A DNA stretch of 13,691 bases, from assembly GCA_025465385.1 (NCBI GenBank), contig JAODNG010000120.1, forward strand, positions 1 through 13,691. Reading direction: 5' to 3'. Positions 6,409-13,691 of the stretch are shown piece by piece. Each line of letters begins with the position of its first letter. Within the stretch, counting starts at the first letter, position 1. The notes under the pieces were generated by a model, which saw only the letters and a list, made by a program, of their open reading frames with translations, was not told where the DNA came from and searched no databases. Both the position numbers and the translations under genes were made by a program. This DNA is from Pseudonocardiales bacterium. GTDB taxonomy: Bacteria; Actinomycetota; Actinomycetes; Mycobacteriales; Pseudonocardiaceae.

Positions 6409-7290
6409 TCAGTTCCCGAGCGCCTGCTTGCGCCGCTCGATCAGACGCCAGATCATCGGCGTGAAGATGAGCTGCATCGCGAGATCCATCTTGCCGCCAG
6501 GGCAGACGATGGTGTTGGCGCGCGACATGAACGAGTCGTGCAGCATCGACAGGAGGTACGAGAAGTCGATGCCGCGCGGATCAGCGAAGCGGATGATCAG
6601 CATCGACTCGTCCGCCGTCGGCACGGTCCGGGCGATGAACGGATTGGACGTGTCGACCATGGGCACGCGTTGGAAGTTGACATGCGTGCGCGAGAACTGC
6701 GGGCAGATATAATTCACGTAGTCGGGCATGCGGCCCAGAATCGTTTCGGTCACCGCCTCGGTAGAGTAACCCCGAGTCGACATGTCGCGATGCAGCTTCT
6801 GGATCCACTCCAGGTTGATCACCGGAACGACGCCGATCAGCAGGTCCACGTGCTGAGCGACATCTACCTTGCCGGTCGCAACCGCTCCGTGCAGTCCTTC
6901 GTAGTACAGCACGTCCGTGTCGGCGGCCAATTCTTCCCAAGGCGTGAACGTACCGGGAGGTTGGCCGTAGGGCGCCGCCTCTTCCTCGTCGTGCAGGTAC
7001 TTGCGCACGCGGCCGCGGCCGTTTTCGCCGTACTGCCGGAACAGCTCCTCCAGCTCCTCAAAAAGGTTCGCCTCCGGGCCGAAGTGGCTGAGCCCGTGGT
7101 CACCGCGGTCGAACGCCTCGGCCACCTTGGCTTTCATCTCCGTGCGATCGTAGCGGTGGAAGCTGTCGCCCTCGATGAGCGCCGCGTTCACCTGCTCGCG
7201 CCGGAAGATCTGCTCGAACGTTCGCATCACCGACGTCGTCCCGGCGCCCGAAGAGCCGGTGATGACAATGATCGGATGCTTGGCTGACAT
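6409..7290 (-). CDS. prk: Phosphoribulokinase, proteobacterial type
   Basis: The 293-residue enzyme uses ATP to convert ribulose 5-phosphate to ribulose 1,5-bisphosphate, the CO2 acceptor of the Calvin cycle. The P-loop is TGSSGAGTTS (11-20). Residues known to matter in the Rhodobacter sphaeroides enzyme fall at the same numbers here: Asp42, His45 and Arg49 in EGDSFHRYDR, His100, Glu131 in YYEGLHGA, Lys165, Arg168 and Asp169 in LHRDMSTRGY, and Arg173. NFQRVPMVDTSNPFIAR (205-221) and the C-terminal MDLAMQLIFTP are also characteristic. Length is normal for the octameric bacterial class. The start ATG has AAAGGGG about eight bases upstream. The gene lies 18 bases downstream of fbp and is surely co-transcribed. 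No RuBisCO genes are in the window. Sampled sequence (6541-6600) is 36 of 60 G+C, lower than the flanking GH65 gene (45 of 60 in 10021-10080). Confidence 0.95.
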   Translation of the reverse strand: MSAKHPIIVITGSSGAGTTSVMRTFEQIFRREQVNAALIEGDSFHRYDRTEMKAKVAEAFDRGDHGLSHFGPEANLFEELEELFRQYGENGRGRVRKYLHDEEEAAPYGQPPGTFTPWEELAADTDVLYYEGLHGAVATGKVDVAQHVDLLIGVVPVINLEWIQKLHRDMSTRGYSTEAVTETILGRMPDYVNYICPQFSRTHVNFQRVPMVDTSNPFIARTVPTADESMLIIRFADPRGIDFSYLLSMLHDSFMSRANTIVCPGGKMDLAMQLIFTPMIWRLIERRKQALGN

Positions 7291-7308
7291 GGCCTGCGCC
7301 CCTTTCGC

Positions 7309-8379
7309 TCAACCGTTGGTGCGGAACAGGCCGCGGGTGCTGAACAGTGGCGTGTCGTATTCGGCTACGTTGTAGTCACGGTAGTACTGCTCGATGCGCT
7401 CGACCTCTTCACGCGCGCCGAAGATGAACGCGACGCGCTGGTGAAGCTCGTCTGGCGTGACGTCGAGAACGCGCTGGCGCCCGGTGCTGGCGAAGCCCCC
7501 CGCCTGTTCGACGATGAAGGCAACGGGATTGGCCTCGTAAAGCAAGCGCAGCCGACCCTGCTTCGCCGGATCTTTCGTATCACGCGGATAGAGGAACACG
7601 CCGCCGCGGGTGAGAATGCGGTGCGTCTCGGCGACGAGCGAGGCGACCCATCGCATATTGAAGTCCTTGCCGCGCGGGCCCGTACTGCCAGCAAGGCACT
7701 CGTCGACGTAGCGCGTCACCGCGGGTTCCCAGAAGCGACTGTTCGAGGCGTTGATTGCGAACTCGCGCGCGGCGGCCGGGAACCGAATCCCGGGATGAGT
7801 GAGAATGAACTCGCCGAGCTGCGGCTCGAGCGTAAAGCCGTGCACCCCCCTGCCGACGGTCAAGACGATCATCGTCGAAGGGCCGTAGATCGCGTATCCA
7901 GCGCAGACCTGCTTCGACCCCGGCTGCAGGAAGTCTTGCGCGACGGCGTTGTTGCCTGGATTCGGAGCACGCAGAATCGAGAAAATGCTACCGACCGAGA
8001 GGTTCACGTCGATGTTCGACGAACCGTCGAGCGGGTCGAACACCAGGAGGTACTTGCCGCACGGGTAGCGCTTCGGGATGGGATGCGGTGCCTCCAACTC
8101 CTCGGACACCATCCCGGCGAGCAAGCCGCCCCATTCGTTGGCGCGCAGGAAAAGGTCGTTCGCGACCAGGTCGAGTTTCTGCTGCGTCTCGCCCTGGACA
8201 TTGGTCGTCGCCGCCGACCCGAGCACACCGCCGAGCGCACCGTAGGCAACCCGCTTGGAGATCGCCCGGCAGGCGAGCGCAACGTCGAGAATAAGGGAGT
8301 TCAGTTCCCCGGTCGCGCCCGGATGGCGGCGACCCTCCTCGATCAGGAACTGGGTGAGCGTCGTACGGTCGGTGAGCAT
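7309..8379 (-). CDS. fbp: Fructose-1,6-bisphosphatase, class I
   Basis: The 356-residue enzyme hydrolyses fructose 1,6-bisphosphate to fructose 6-phosphate in gluconeogenesis and the Calvin cycle. Class I motifs are complete: NVQGETQQKLDLVAN (60-74), MVSEELE with Glu93/Glu94, the metal-binding FDPLDGSSNIDVN (114-126; Asp115, Asp118), NMRWVASLVAE (241-251), GGVFLYP (259-265) and LLYEANPVAFIVEQAGG (279-295; Glu282). The N-terminal GATGELNSL and Lys109-Tyr110 resemble the AMP site of the pig and E. coli enzymes, so allosteric inhibition by AMP is possible. The C-terminal tail after about 335 is longer than in the E. coli enzyme. The ATG is preceded by AAGGA six bases upstream. Actinobacteria usually depend on the unrelated class II enzyme GlpX, so a class I enzyme paired with prk points to a Calvin-type role. 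Confidence 0.95.
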   Translation of the reverse strand: MLTDRTTLTQFLIEEGRRHPGATGELNSLILDVALACRAISKRVAYGALGGVLGSAATTNVQGETQQKLDLVANDLFLRANEWGGLLAGMVSEELEAPHPIPKRYPCGKYLLVFDPLDGSSNIDVNLSVGSIFSILRAPNPGNNAVAQDFLQPGSKQVCAGYAIYGPSTMIVLTVGRGVHGFTLEPQLGEFILTHPGIRFPAAAREFAINASNSRFWEPAVTRYVDECLAGSTGPRGKDFNMRWVASLVAETHRILTRGGVFLYPRDTKDPAKQGRLRLLYEANPVAFIVEQAGGFASTGRQRVLDVTPDELHQRVAFIFGAREEVERIEQYYRDYNVAEYDTPLFSTRGLFRTNG

Positions 8380-8411
8380 GGCATCCTTCAGGTCGGTGTA
8401 AACAGACTAGA

Positions 8412-8432
8412 CGGAGCGTTCGCCGCGCTCCG
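8412..8432. repeat. Perfect 7-base inverted repeat between fbp and the GH65 operon
   Basis: CGGAGCG (8412-8418) and CGCTCCG (8426-8432) form a perfect inverted repeat with a 7-base spacer. It sits in the middle of the 88-base region between the divergent fbp and GH65 genes, 36 bases before the GH65 GTG and 33 bases before the fbp ATG. It could be an operator serving both directions, or a hairpin in the GH65 leader. There is no trailing T run, so it is not a typical terminator. Confidence 0.45.
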
Positions 8433-8455
8433 AGGGCAGGTGCCCGAACACGGTG

Positions 8456-8464
8456 AGGAGGAGA
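8456..8464 (+). promoter_or_regulatory. Strong Shine-Dalgarno fixing the GH65 start
   Basis: AGGAGGAGA lies three bases before GTG 8468, with its GGAGG core six bases away. The earlier in-frame GTG at 8453 is itself partly upstream of this site and would place the Shine-Dalgarno inside the coding region, so 8468 is the likely start. Confidence 0.75.
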
Positions 8465-8467
8465 TCC

Positions 8468-10951
8468 GTGGCTGACTTCACCCTCACCTACGACGTCTTC
8501 GACCCCGCGCAGGAAGGTCTGCGCGAGGCCCTGACTTCTACCGGCAACGGCTACTTCGCGTCCCGGGGAGCGGCTGAATGGGAGGACGCGAACTCGGTCC
8601 ATTACCCGGGCACCTACGCCCACGGTTGCTTCAACCGGGAAACCACCATCCTCGGAGGTCGACCAGTCCTCAACGAGGACTTGGTCAACCTTCCGAACTG
8701 GTTGCTGCTGAAGCTGCGGATTGAGGGTGAGGAAGCGGTCCGGCTGGACAACGTCGAAGTGCTTTCCTACCGCCATTCCTACGACATTCGCAACGCCGTG
8801 GTGGAGCGCGAGATCCAGTTTCGCGACCGCAGCGATCGCGTCACGACCCTGCGCAGCCGCCGCTTCGTAAGCATGGCCAACAGCCACTTGGCCGGAATCG
8901 AATGGACAGTGACCCCGGACAACTGGTCAGGTCGCGTGGAGGTGATCTCCGGGCTCGATGGTCGCATGACGAACCACATGGTTGCCCGCTACCGCGAGCT
9001 CGAGGGCCGTCACCTCAACCCGGGTTCTCCACGTACGTTCGGCCCGGAGATCATCGCCTTGAAAGTGCAGACCCGGCAGTCGAACATCTACATCGCCGAA
9101 GCCGCGCGCACTCGCGTCTTCCGCGACAACAGTGACACCCCGCGGGAAGTCGCCCGCAGCCTGTACCAGATGGAGGACTACATCCAGCAGGTCCTGGCCT
9201 TCGACGTCGAGCAGGGCAACCCGGTGCGCGTGGAAAAGATGATCTCGTTGTTTACCTCCCACGACAACGCAATCGCCGAAACCTTGGTCGCGGCGGGAAA
9301 GAACGTCGCGCGGTACCCGAATTTCGCCGCGGCACTGACCGAGCATGAGTCAGCGTGGACCGAGCTATGGGACATCGGTGACATCGAACTGCCCCGCGAG
9401 CCCCGCGTGCAGTTGCTGCTGCGTTTCCACGCCTCCCATGTGCTGCAGGTGTGCTCGCGGCACACTGCCCGGCATGACGCGGGCGTGCCGGCTCGAGGAC
9501 TCAATGGGGAGGCCTACCGCGGGCACGTGTTCTGGGACGAGCTCTACGTCTACCCCTACCTCAACTTCCGGCTGCCTGAGATCACCCGCGGGTTGTTGAT
9601 GTACCGCTACCGCCGGCTCGCCGAGGCTCGGGCTGCGGCGCGAGAGGCCGGCTACTCCGGCGCGATGTTCCCGTGGCAGAGCGGCAGCGACGGTACCGAG
9701 GAGACGCAGGTCGTGCACCTCAACCCGCTGTCCGGGCAATGGCACCCGGACCACAGCCATAACCAGCGCCACGTCAACGCAGCGATCTTCTACAACGTTT
9801 GGCAGTACTACCAGGCCACCGACGACGAGGCATTTCTTCGCGGCTACGGTGCTGAGCTCATGCTCGAGATCGCCCGTTTCTGGGCTTCCATCGCGCACTA
9901 CTCAGCTGAGCGCGACCGGTATGAGATCCACGGGGTGATGGGTCCCGACGAGTTCCACGAGCGCTACCCCGGGGCGGACGAAGGTGGACTGCGCAACAAC
10001 GCCTATACCAACCTGATGGCTGCCTGGATCGCGGCCACTGCCCCACGGGTGCTCGACTTGCTGCCGCGGAGCCGACGCGCCGCCCTGCGGGTTCGCCTCG
10101 GGCTCACCGACGACGAGTTGCGCACGTGGGATGAGATGAGCCGCAAGATGTTCGTCCCCTTCCATGCAGACGGCATCCCGAGCCAGTTCGAGGGTTACGC
10201 CGATCTCGAGGAGCTGGACTGGGAGCGTTACCGCGCCGAGCACCCCAACATCCAACGCCTGGACCGCATCCTCAAGGCCGCAGGCGACGACCCCAACCGG
10301 TACCAGCTGGCCAAGCAGGCCGACACGGTGATGTTGTTCTTCCTGTTCTCCGACGACGAACTCCGCCAGCTGTTCGAACGGCTCGGGTACGACTACGACC
10401 CCGACCTCGCCCGACGGACCATCGACTACTACGACCGGCGCACCTCGCACGGCTCCACTCTGAGCCTGGTCACGCACGCCGCCGTGCTAGGCGAATTGGA
10501 CCCGGAGAGCTCGTGGCAGCGGTTCCTCGTCGCGCTGGAGAGCGATGTGAGTGACGTGCAGGGCGGCACCACCAAGGAGGGGATCCACATGGGCGTCATG
10601 TCCGGCACGCTGGACCTCCTGCAACGCGGCTACGTCGGCGCGAACGTGCGCGACGGGGTTTTGCACTTCGACCCGAAGCTCACCGACCGCCTCGACGGGC
10701 TTAGTTTCCCGATGCAGTTCCGTGGTACCTCGATCAGGGTGAGCATCTCCGGCGACGAGCTGACGGTGCAAACGCTGGCCGAGAACTTCAGCCGACCAGT
10801 CCGCATCGGCATCGGCGACGAGGTCCGAGAGCTGGCCGCGGGGCAGGAGTGGGTAGCGCCGCTGCGCCGGCAGCGCAGTCGTCCGGGCGATCGTCCGCAG
10901 GACACAGACCACACCGAAGAAGGGAGCGATCGTGCCGACACGAGGCTTTGA
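8468..10951 (+). CDS. Glycoside hydrolase family 65 disaccharide phosphorylase/hydrolase
   Basis: The 827-residue protein has the three-part GH65 layout: an N-terminal beta-sandwich (to about 270), an (alpha/alpha)6 barrel (about 320-690) and a C-terminal beta-sheet domain. Barrel motifs include HVFWDELYVYPY (353-364), MFPWQSGSDGTEE, HLNPLSGQWHPDH and the catalytic general acid in VMGPDEFHERYPG (Glu495). KQADTVMLFFLF and HGSTLSLVTHAA follow (661-672; His661 and Ser663 in the phosphate-binding loop of phosphorylases). Family members phosphorolyse trehalose, maltose, kojibiose or nigerose to beta-glucose-1-phosphate; mycobacterial relatives have been reported as phosphate-dependent trehalases. 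The adjacent beta-phosphoglucomutase-type gene favours phosphorolysis. The exact disaccharide cannot be told. The gene overlaps the next by 20 bases, giving a charged, probably disordered tail of about 30 residues. It is cytoplasmic, with no signal peptide. Confidence 0.92.
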   Translation: MADFTLTYDVFDPAQEGLREALTSTGNGYFASRGAAEWEDANSVHYPGTYAHGCFNRETTILGGRPVLNEDLVNLPNWLLLKLRIEGEEAVRLDNVEVLSYRHSYDIRNAVVEREIQFRDRSDRVTTLRSRRFVSMANSHLAGIEWTVTPDNWSGRVEVISGLDGRMTNHMVARYRELEGRHLNPGSPRTFGPEIIALKVQTRQSNIYIAEAARTRVFRDNSDTPREVARSLYQMEDYIQQVLAFDVEQGNPVRVEKMISLFTSHDNAIAETLVAAGKNVARYPNFAAALTEHESAWTELWDIGDIELPREPRVQLLLRFHASHVLQVCSRHTARHDAGVPARGLNGEAYRGHVFWDELYVYPYLNFRLPEITRGLLMYRYRRLAEARAAAREAGYSGAMFPWQSGSDGTEETQVVHLNPLSGQWHPDHSHNQRHVNAAIFYNVWQYYQATDDEAFLRGYGAELMLEIARFWASIAHYSAERDRYEIHGVMGPDEFHERYPGADEGGLRNNAYTNLMAAWIAATAPRVLDLLPRSRRAALRVRLGLTDDELRTWDEMSRKMFVPFHADGIPSQFEGYADLEELDWERYRAEHPNIQRLDRILKAAGDDPNRYQLAKQADTVMLFFLFSDDELRQLFERLGYDYDPDLARRTIDYYDRRTSHGSTLSLVTHAAVLGELDPESSWQRFLVALESDVSDVQGGTTKEGIHMGVMSGTLDLLQRGYVGANVRDGVLHFDPKLTDRLDGLSFPMQFRGTSIRVSISGDELTVQTLAENFSRPVRIGIGDEVRELAAGQEWVAPLRRQRSRPGDRPQDTDHTEEGSDRADTRL

Positions 10952-11723
10952 AGCAGCGATCTTCGACGTGGACGGCGTGCTGGTCGACTCCCCGCACGAA
11001 CGAGCCTGGAAGGACTCGCTGCGTGAGCTGATGGAAAACGACTGGGCCGACATCACGGACGAAACCTCGTGGTCCGACGAGCGCTTCACGCCGCAGGTCT
11101 ACCAGCAGGTGCTATCGGGCAAGCCACGAATGAGTGGAGCGCTCGCGGCCCTGGAGTACTTCAACGTTCCCGACGCCGCCGAGCGGGCGCAGGCCTACGC
11201 CGTGAACAAGCAAACCATGGTGATCAAGCTCATCGAGGCGGGCGAGTTCAGGGCTTACCCCGACGCATTGCGTTTTGTGTTGGCAGTGCGCGACGCCAGA
11301 ATCCTCCTGGCTGCTGCGTCATCGTCGAAGAACGCGGGACTGTTCCTCCGCCAGATCCGCCTCGACACCTTCGCCGCCGAGCAGGGTCTGCACTATGACT
11401 TCCTGCGGCCCGGCCTGAGCCTGCTGGAGTTCTTCGACGTCGACATCTCTGGACGCGATTTCGCTCATGGGAAACCGCACCCGGAGATCTTTCTGACCGC
11501 TGCCGCCGAGCTCGGCGTCGCCCCAGAGCACTGCTTCGTCGTGGAGGACGCAACCAGCGGGGTGCAGGCCGCCAAGTCCGGTGACATGGCGGCATTAGGC
11601 GTGGCCCGAGCCGACGACGAGGAACTTTTAGCGGCTGCGAACGCTGATCTCGTCGTCACATCGCTGGACGACGTCGACGTCACCGGCCTGAGCGCGCACG
11701 AGCTGCGGCGGCGAACGCCATGA
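10932..11723 (+). CDS. pgmB: HAD-superfamily beta-phosphoglucomutase-like protein
   Basis: The 263-residue HAD protein has motif I FDVDGVLVDS (11-20; nucleophile Asp12, acid/base Asp14), the cap segment HERAWKD (His22 at the place of Lactococcus lactis beta-PGM His20), motif II AAASSSKNA, motif III in GKPHPEIFL and motif IV VVEDATSGVQAAK. This combination is characteristic of beta-phosphoglucomutase, which interconverts beta-glucose-1-phosphate and glucose-6-phosphate. It is about 40 residues longer than the Lactococcus enzyme, with extra sequence between motifs II and III (around FAAEQGLHYDFLRPG). The GTG at 10932 has GAAGAAGGGAG just upstream, inside the end of the GH65 gene (20-base overlap). 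The pairing with a GH65 gene parallels Rv3400-Rv3401 in M. tuberculosis. The metallophosphoesterase follows with an ATGA overlap. A simple sugar-phosphate phosphatase is the main alternative. Confidence 0.85.
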   Translation: MPTRGFEAAIFDVDGVLVDSPHERAWKDSLRELMENDWADITDETSWSDERFTPQVYQQVLSGKPRMSGALAALEYFNVPDAAERAQAYAVNKQTMVIKLIEAGEFRAYPDALRFVLAVRDARILLAAASSSKNAGLFLRQIRLDTFAAEQGLHYDFLRPGLSLLEFFDVDISGRDFAHGKPHPEIFLTAAAELGVAPEHCFVVEDATSGVQAAKSGDMAALGVARADDEELLAAANADLVVTSLDDVDVTGLSAHELRRRTP

Positions 11724-13444
11724 CCAGCAGCTCACCACCGTCCGGCCCCCGCCCGTCGTCCTCGGATCCTTCTGACTTGGGGTTCGTGCGCAGGCCGATG
11801 GTGCGCTGGCTCGATCCCCACCAACTCGTCGACACGGCCGTGCGGGTTCTACTGTCGGGTCTCTTCAGCGCCTACGCCGACTACCGGGAGTTGCAGGCGT
11901 TGGAGCCGGCCGAGATGCCGGATCGTTCAGAGCAAGCCGATCTATGGCTCGACTACGTCGCCGACCTCGGCGACGGGTGGAACTCGACGTACACCGTGGC
12001 CAGGCTGCTGGCCACCGAAGGGCTCAAGCTCGACTGGGACGGCGAGACCTACGCCACCGAGCGAGGGCGGATCCTGGTCATGGGCGGCGACCAGGTGTAC
12101 CCGGTGCCCACGGCCGCGGAGTACCAGAACCGCATGCTCGGTCCGTACCAGGCGGCGCTGCCGTGCGCGGCGGGAGAAGCCCCCGAACTCTTCGCCATTC
12201 CGGGAAGCCACGACTGGTACGACGGGCTGGTGAACTTCACCAGCATCTTCTGCCGCAAACGCTGGATCGGCGGATGGAAAACGGTACAGCGTCGGAGCTA
12301 TTTCGCGCTCAAGCTTCCGAACCGCTGGTGGCTCTGGGGCGTCGACATCCAGTTCGGGTCCTACATCGACGAAGCCCAATTGCGGTACTTCGCCGGTGTC
12401 GCCCTCGACCAGGTGGAGCCCGGTGACCGGATCATCCTGTGTACTGCCAAGCAAGTCGACAGCGGCAGGAAGGACACCGAGATCCATTCCGACCGGGATG
12501 TGGAGTTCCTCGAACGCGAAATCATCACGCCCTGCGGCGCCCAGCTGGTGCTCTACATCAAGAGTGGAAAGCACTACTACGCCCGCTACGAACAGGAGGA
12601 TGGCTATCGCCAGCACATCGCCTCCGGCGGCGGCGGCGCCTTCTTACATCCCACGCACAATCTTCCCGAACGCATGGACCTTCCCGGCGCAGCAGGACCG
12701 GTACCTTACCGCAAAGCCCGCACCTATCCATCGCCGGAGGTATCGAAGCGGCTGAAAAAGCGGATCTGGTTGCTCGCTCCGTACAATCTTCCCCTTGCTG
12801 GGGTATTCGGCGCCGTCCAAGTGCTGTTGGCTTTAATGCTGGGACTTCATCTCAATGACCGCCACGTCGCACTCGGACTGGGCGACCTGCTCCACGCTGC
12901 GTGGGAGAGCCCGACGTTCTTCCTTCTCATCCCACTGGTGATCGTGTCTCTGGTGGGAATGGTGCGCTTCGCCCATGACGCCCGCGGTCTGCGCCGGTTC
13001 CTCGTGGGGACGGTCCATACGACGCTACAATTGGTCAGCGCAGCCGGATTCATGATCGCCGCCTCTTGGCTGTCGACTGCCTTCGGACTTCGAGGGGTGT
13101 GGTCCTTGGTCGCCTTCCTCGGCCTGATCTTCCTCGTGGGTGGGATCGGAGGCATGGTGGGAATGTCGGGCTACCTCTGGGTCGCCAACTGCTTTGGCCT
13201 GCACGGAACAGAGGGGTACGGAGCCCAACACCACCAGGACCTCAAACATTTTCTCCGTTTACACATCGAGGCCGACGGCGCCCTGACCGTGTACCCGATA
13301 GGCGTTGACCGGGTCGGCCGGAAGTGGACACTGTGCCCGGACGCGCCAGCACATGCTCCCTGGTTCGCCGCACAGGGCGCTGAGCCCGAACCGCACCTTA
13401 TCGAAAAGCCGATCACGATGACCGGTACCGGCCACGCTTACTGA
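11720..13444 (+). CDS. Membrane-anchored calcineurin-like metallophosphoesterase with altered metal motifs
   Basis: The 574-residue protein has an N-terminal phosphoesterase-like domain and a hydrophobic region. Recognisable motifs are YVADLGDGWNSTY (79-91; Asp82, Asp85), ILVMGGDQVYP (118-128; Asp124), FAIPGSHDWYDGL (158-170) and WWLWGVDIQFGSYID (203-217). The later part has LVLYIKSGKHYYARY (276-290) and ASGGGGAFLHPTHNLPE (301-317). Four hydrophobic segments follow at about 356-378, 398-417, 430-450 and 460-488, then a soluble tail. The usual GNHD metal motif reads GSHD (Ser163), and the expected GD-x-H-H-Y segment reads SGKHYY, so two sites that normally supply metal ligands are changed and catalysis may be weakened or lost. 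The ATG overlaps the stop of the HAD gene (ATGA), making this the third member of the GH65 operon. Substrate and partner are unknown. Confidence 0.8.
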   Translation: MTSSSPPSGPRPSSSDPSDLGFVRRPMVRWLDPHQLVDTAVRVLLSGLFSAYADYRELQALEPAEMPDRSEQADLWLDYVADLGDGWNSTYTVARLLATEGLKLDWDGETYATERGRILVMGGDQVYPVPTAAEYQNRMLGPYQAALPCAAGEAPELFAIPGSHDWYDGLVNFTSIFCRKRWIGGWKTVQRRSYFALKLPNRWWLWGVDIQFGSYIDEAQLRYFAGVALDQVEPGDRIILCTAKQVDSGRKDTEIHSDRDVEFLEREIITPCGAQLVLYIKSGKHYYARYEQEDGYRQHIASGGGGAFLHPTHNLPERMDLPGAAGPVPYRKARTYPSPEVSKRLKKRIWLLAPYNLPLAGVFGAVQVLLALMLGLHLNDRHVALGLGDLLHAAWESPTFFLLIPLVIVSLVGMVRFAHDARGLRRFLVGTVHTTLQLVSAAGFMIAASWLSTAFGLRGVWSLVAFLGLIFLVGGIGGMVGMSGYLWVANCFGLHGTEGYGAQHHQDLKHFLRLHIEADGALTVYPIGVDRVGRKWTLCPDAPAHAPWFAAQGAEPEPHLIEKPITMTGTGHAY

Positions 13445-13565
13445 TGTAGCGCGACTGGAAGTCTGTCAGCCAGGCCGTCGCGACCGGGAACAGGAACCCG
13501 CCTGCTCACGTGTTGGTGCGGCAGGATGACCAAGCGGCGATGGCGTCGAGCAGCGGGAGACGATC

Positions 13566-13691
13566 GTGGCTTCAGCTCCAACCCTTGTACTAGTGCACGG
13601 GGCTTGGCACGGTCCCTGGTGTTGGGACCTCGTGATCGAGCGGCTCAGCGGCGTCGACGTCCGCACGATCGCTCTGCCGAGCAGTGGCCAT
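13566..13691 (+). CDS. Alpha/beta hydrolase, N-terminal fragment (cut by window edge)
   Basis: Forty-two codons from GTG 13566 reach the window end. The product starts MASAPTLVLVHGAWHGPWCW and continues with DLVIERLSGVDVRTIALP. The HGAWHGPWCW segment is the oxyanion-hole motif following the first strand of alpha/beta hydrolases of the esterase type (Abhydrolase_6-like), so a cytoplasmic esterase or lipase-like enzyme is likely. The catalytic Ser, acid and His are beyond the window. GGGAGA at 13555-13560 is well placed as Shine-Dalgarno, five bases away. The 121 bases since the previous gene hold only weak, short inverted repeats and no convincing terminator, so it is unclear whether this gene belongs to the GH65 operon. 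Confidence 0.8.
   Translation, partial: MASAPTLVLVHGAWHGPWCWDLVIERLSGVDVRTIALPSSGH

Noticed and set aside
7441..8475. A 344-codon plus-strand frame opposite the FBPase gene, and a 249-codon one (6538-7287) opposite the PRK gene
   Set aside because: Both are antisense shadows of genes with complete family motifs; their products show no domain and low-complexity Arg/Val/Leu composition.
13445..13565. Short inverted repeats such as GTCGCGAC and CGGG-N8-CCCG after the metallophosphoesterase gene
   Set aside because: Arms are 4 bases and there is no T tract; expected by chance at this base composition, so no terminator was annotated.

Overview
This is a high-G+C, densely coded window from an actinobacterium. 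GTG starts are common, genes are coupled by 4-base GTGA/ATGA overlaps, and the order comEC-comEA ... degV-histidine phosphatase-rsfS matches, from memory, the Rv2414c-Rv2420c stretch of Mycobacterium tuberculosis. Pseudonocardiales is a plausible order, but no taxonomic marker here proves it.

Left part (1-5510). The minus strand carries the N-terminal part of comEC (cut by the window edge) and comEA, i.e. DNA-uptake genes. Next, on the plus strand, are an aminoglycoside-phosphotransferase-fold kinase and an adenosine-deaminase-superfamily protein. They occupy the slot that holds eis in M. tuberculosis. The minus strand then resumes with the translationally coupled set rsfS > histidine phosphatase (GpgP-like) > degV. 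The deaminase-like gene is visibly less G+C-rich than its neighbours in places, and Cys replaces the usual catalytic Glu.

Middle part (5511-8379). Upstream of rsfS, where nadD normally sits, there is instead a 257-base divergent intergenic region and a plus-strand acetate/succinate transporter of the GPR1/FUN34/YaaH (SatP) family. It is followed, convergently, by a phosphoribulokinase of the proteobacterial type and a class I fructose-1,6-bisphosphatase, arranged fbp > prk as a two-gene minus-strand operon. Both are Calvin-cycle enzymes, but no RuBisCO or cbbR lies in the window.

Right part (8468-13691). A tightly coupled plus-strand operon, divergent from fbp/prk, encodes a GH65 disaccharide phosphorylase/hydrolase, a beta-phosphoglucomutase-type HAD protein and a membrane-anchored calcineurin-like metallophosphoesterase. 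The first two form a recognisable route from an alpha-linked disaccharide via beta-glucose-1-phosphate to glucose-6-phosphate. The third is missing some of the residues that normally bind the metals. The window ends inside the start of an alpha/beta hydrolase gene.

Taken together, the right two thirds look like a central-carbon module (acetate uptake, PRK/FBPase, disaccharide phosphorolysis) set beside a conserved actinobacterial housekeeping block. No CRISPR array, transposase, tRNA or rRNA was seen, and no gene-free stretch exceeds 300 bases.
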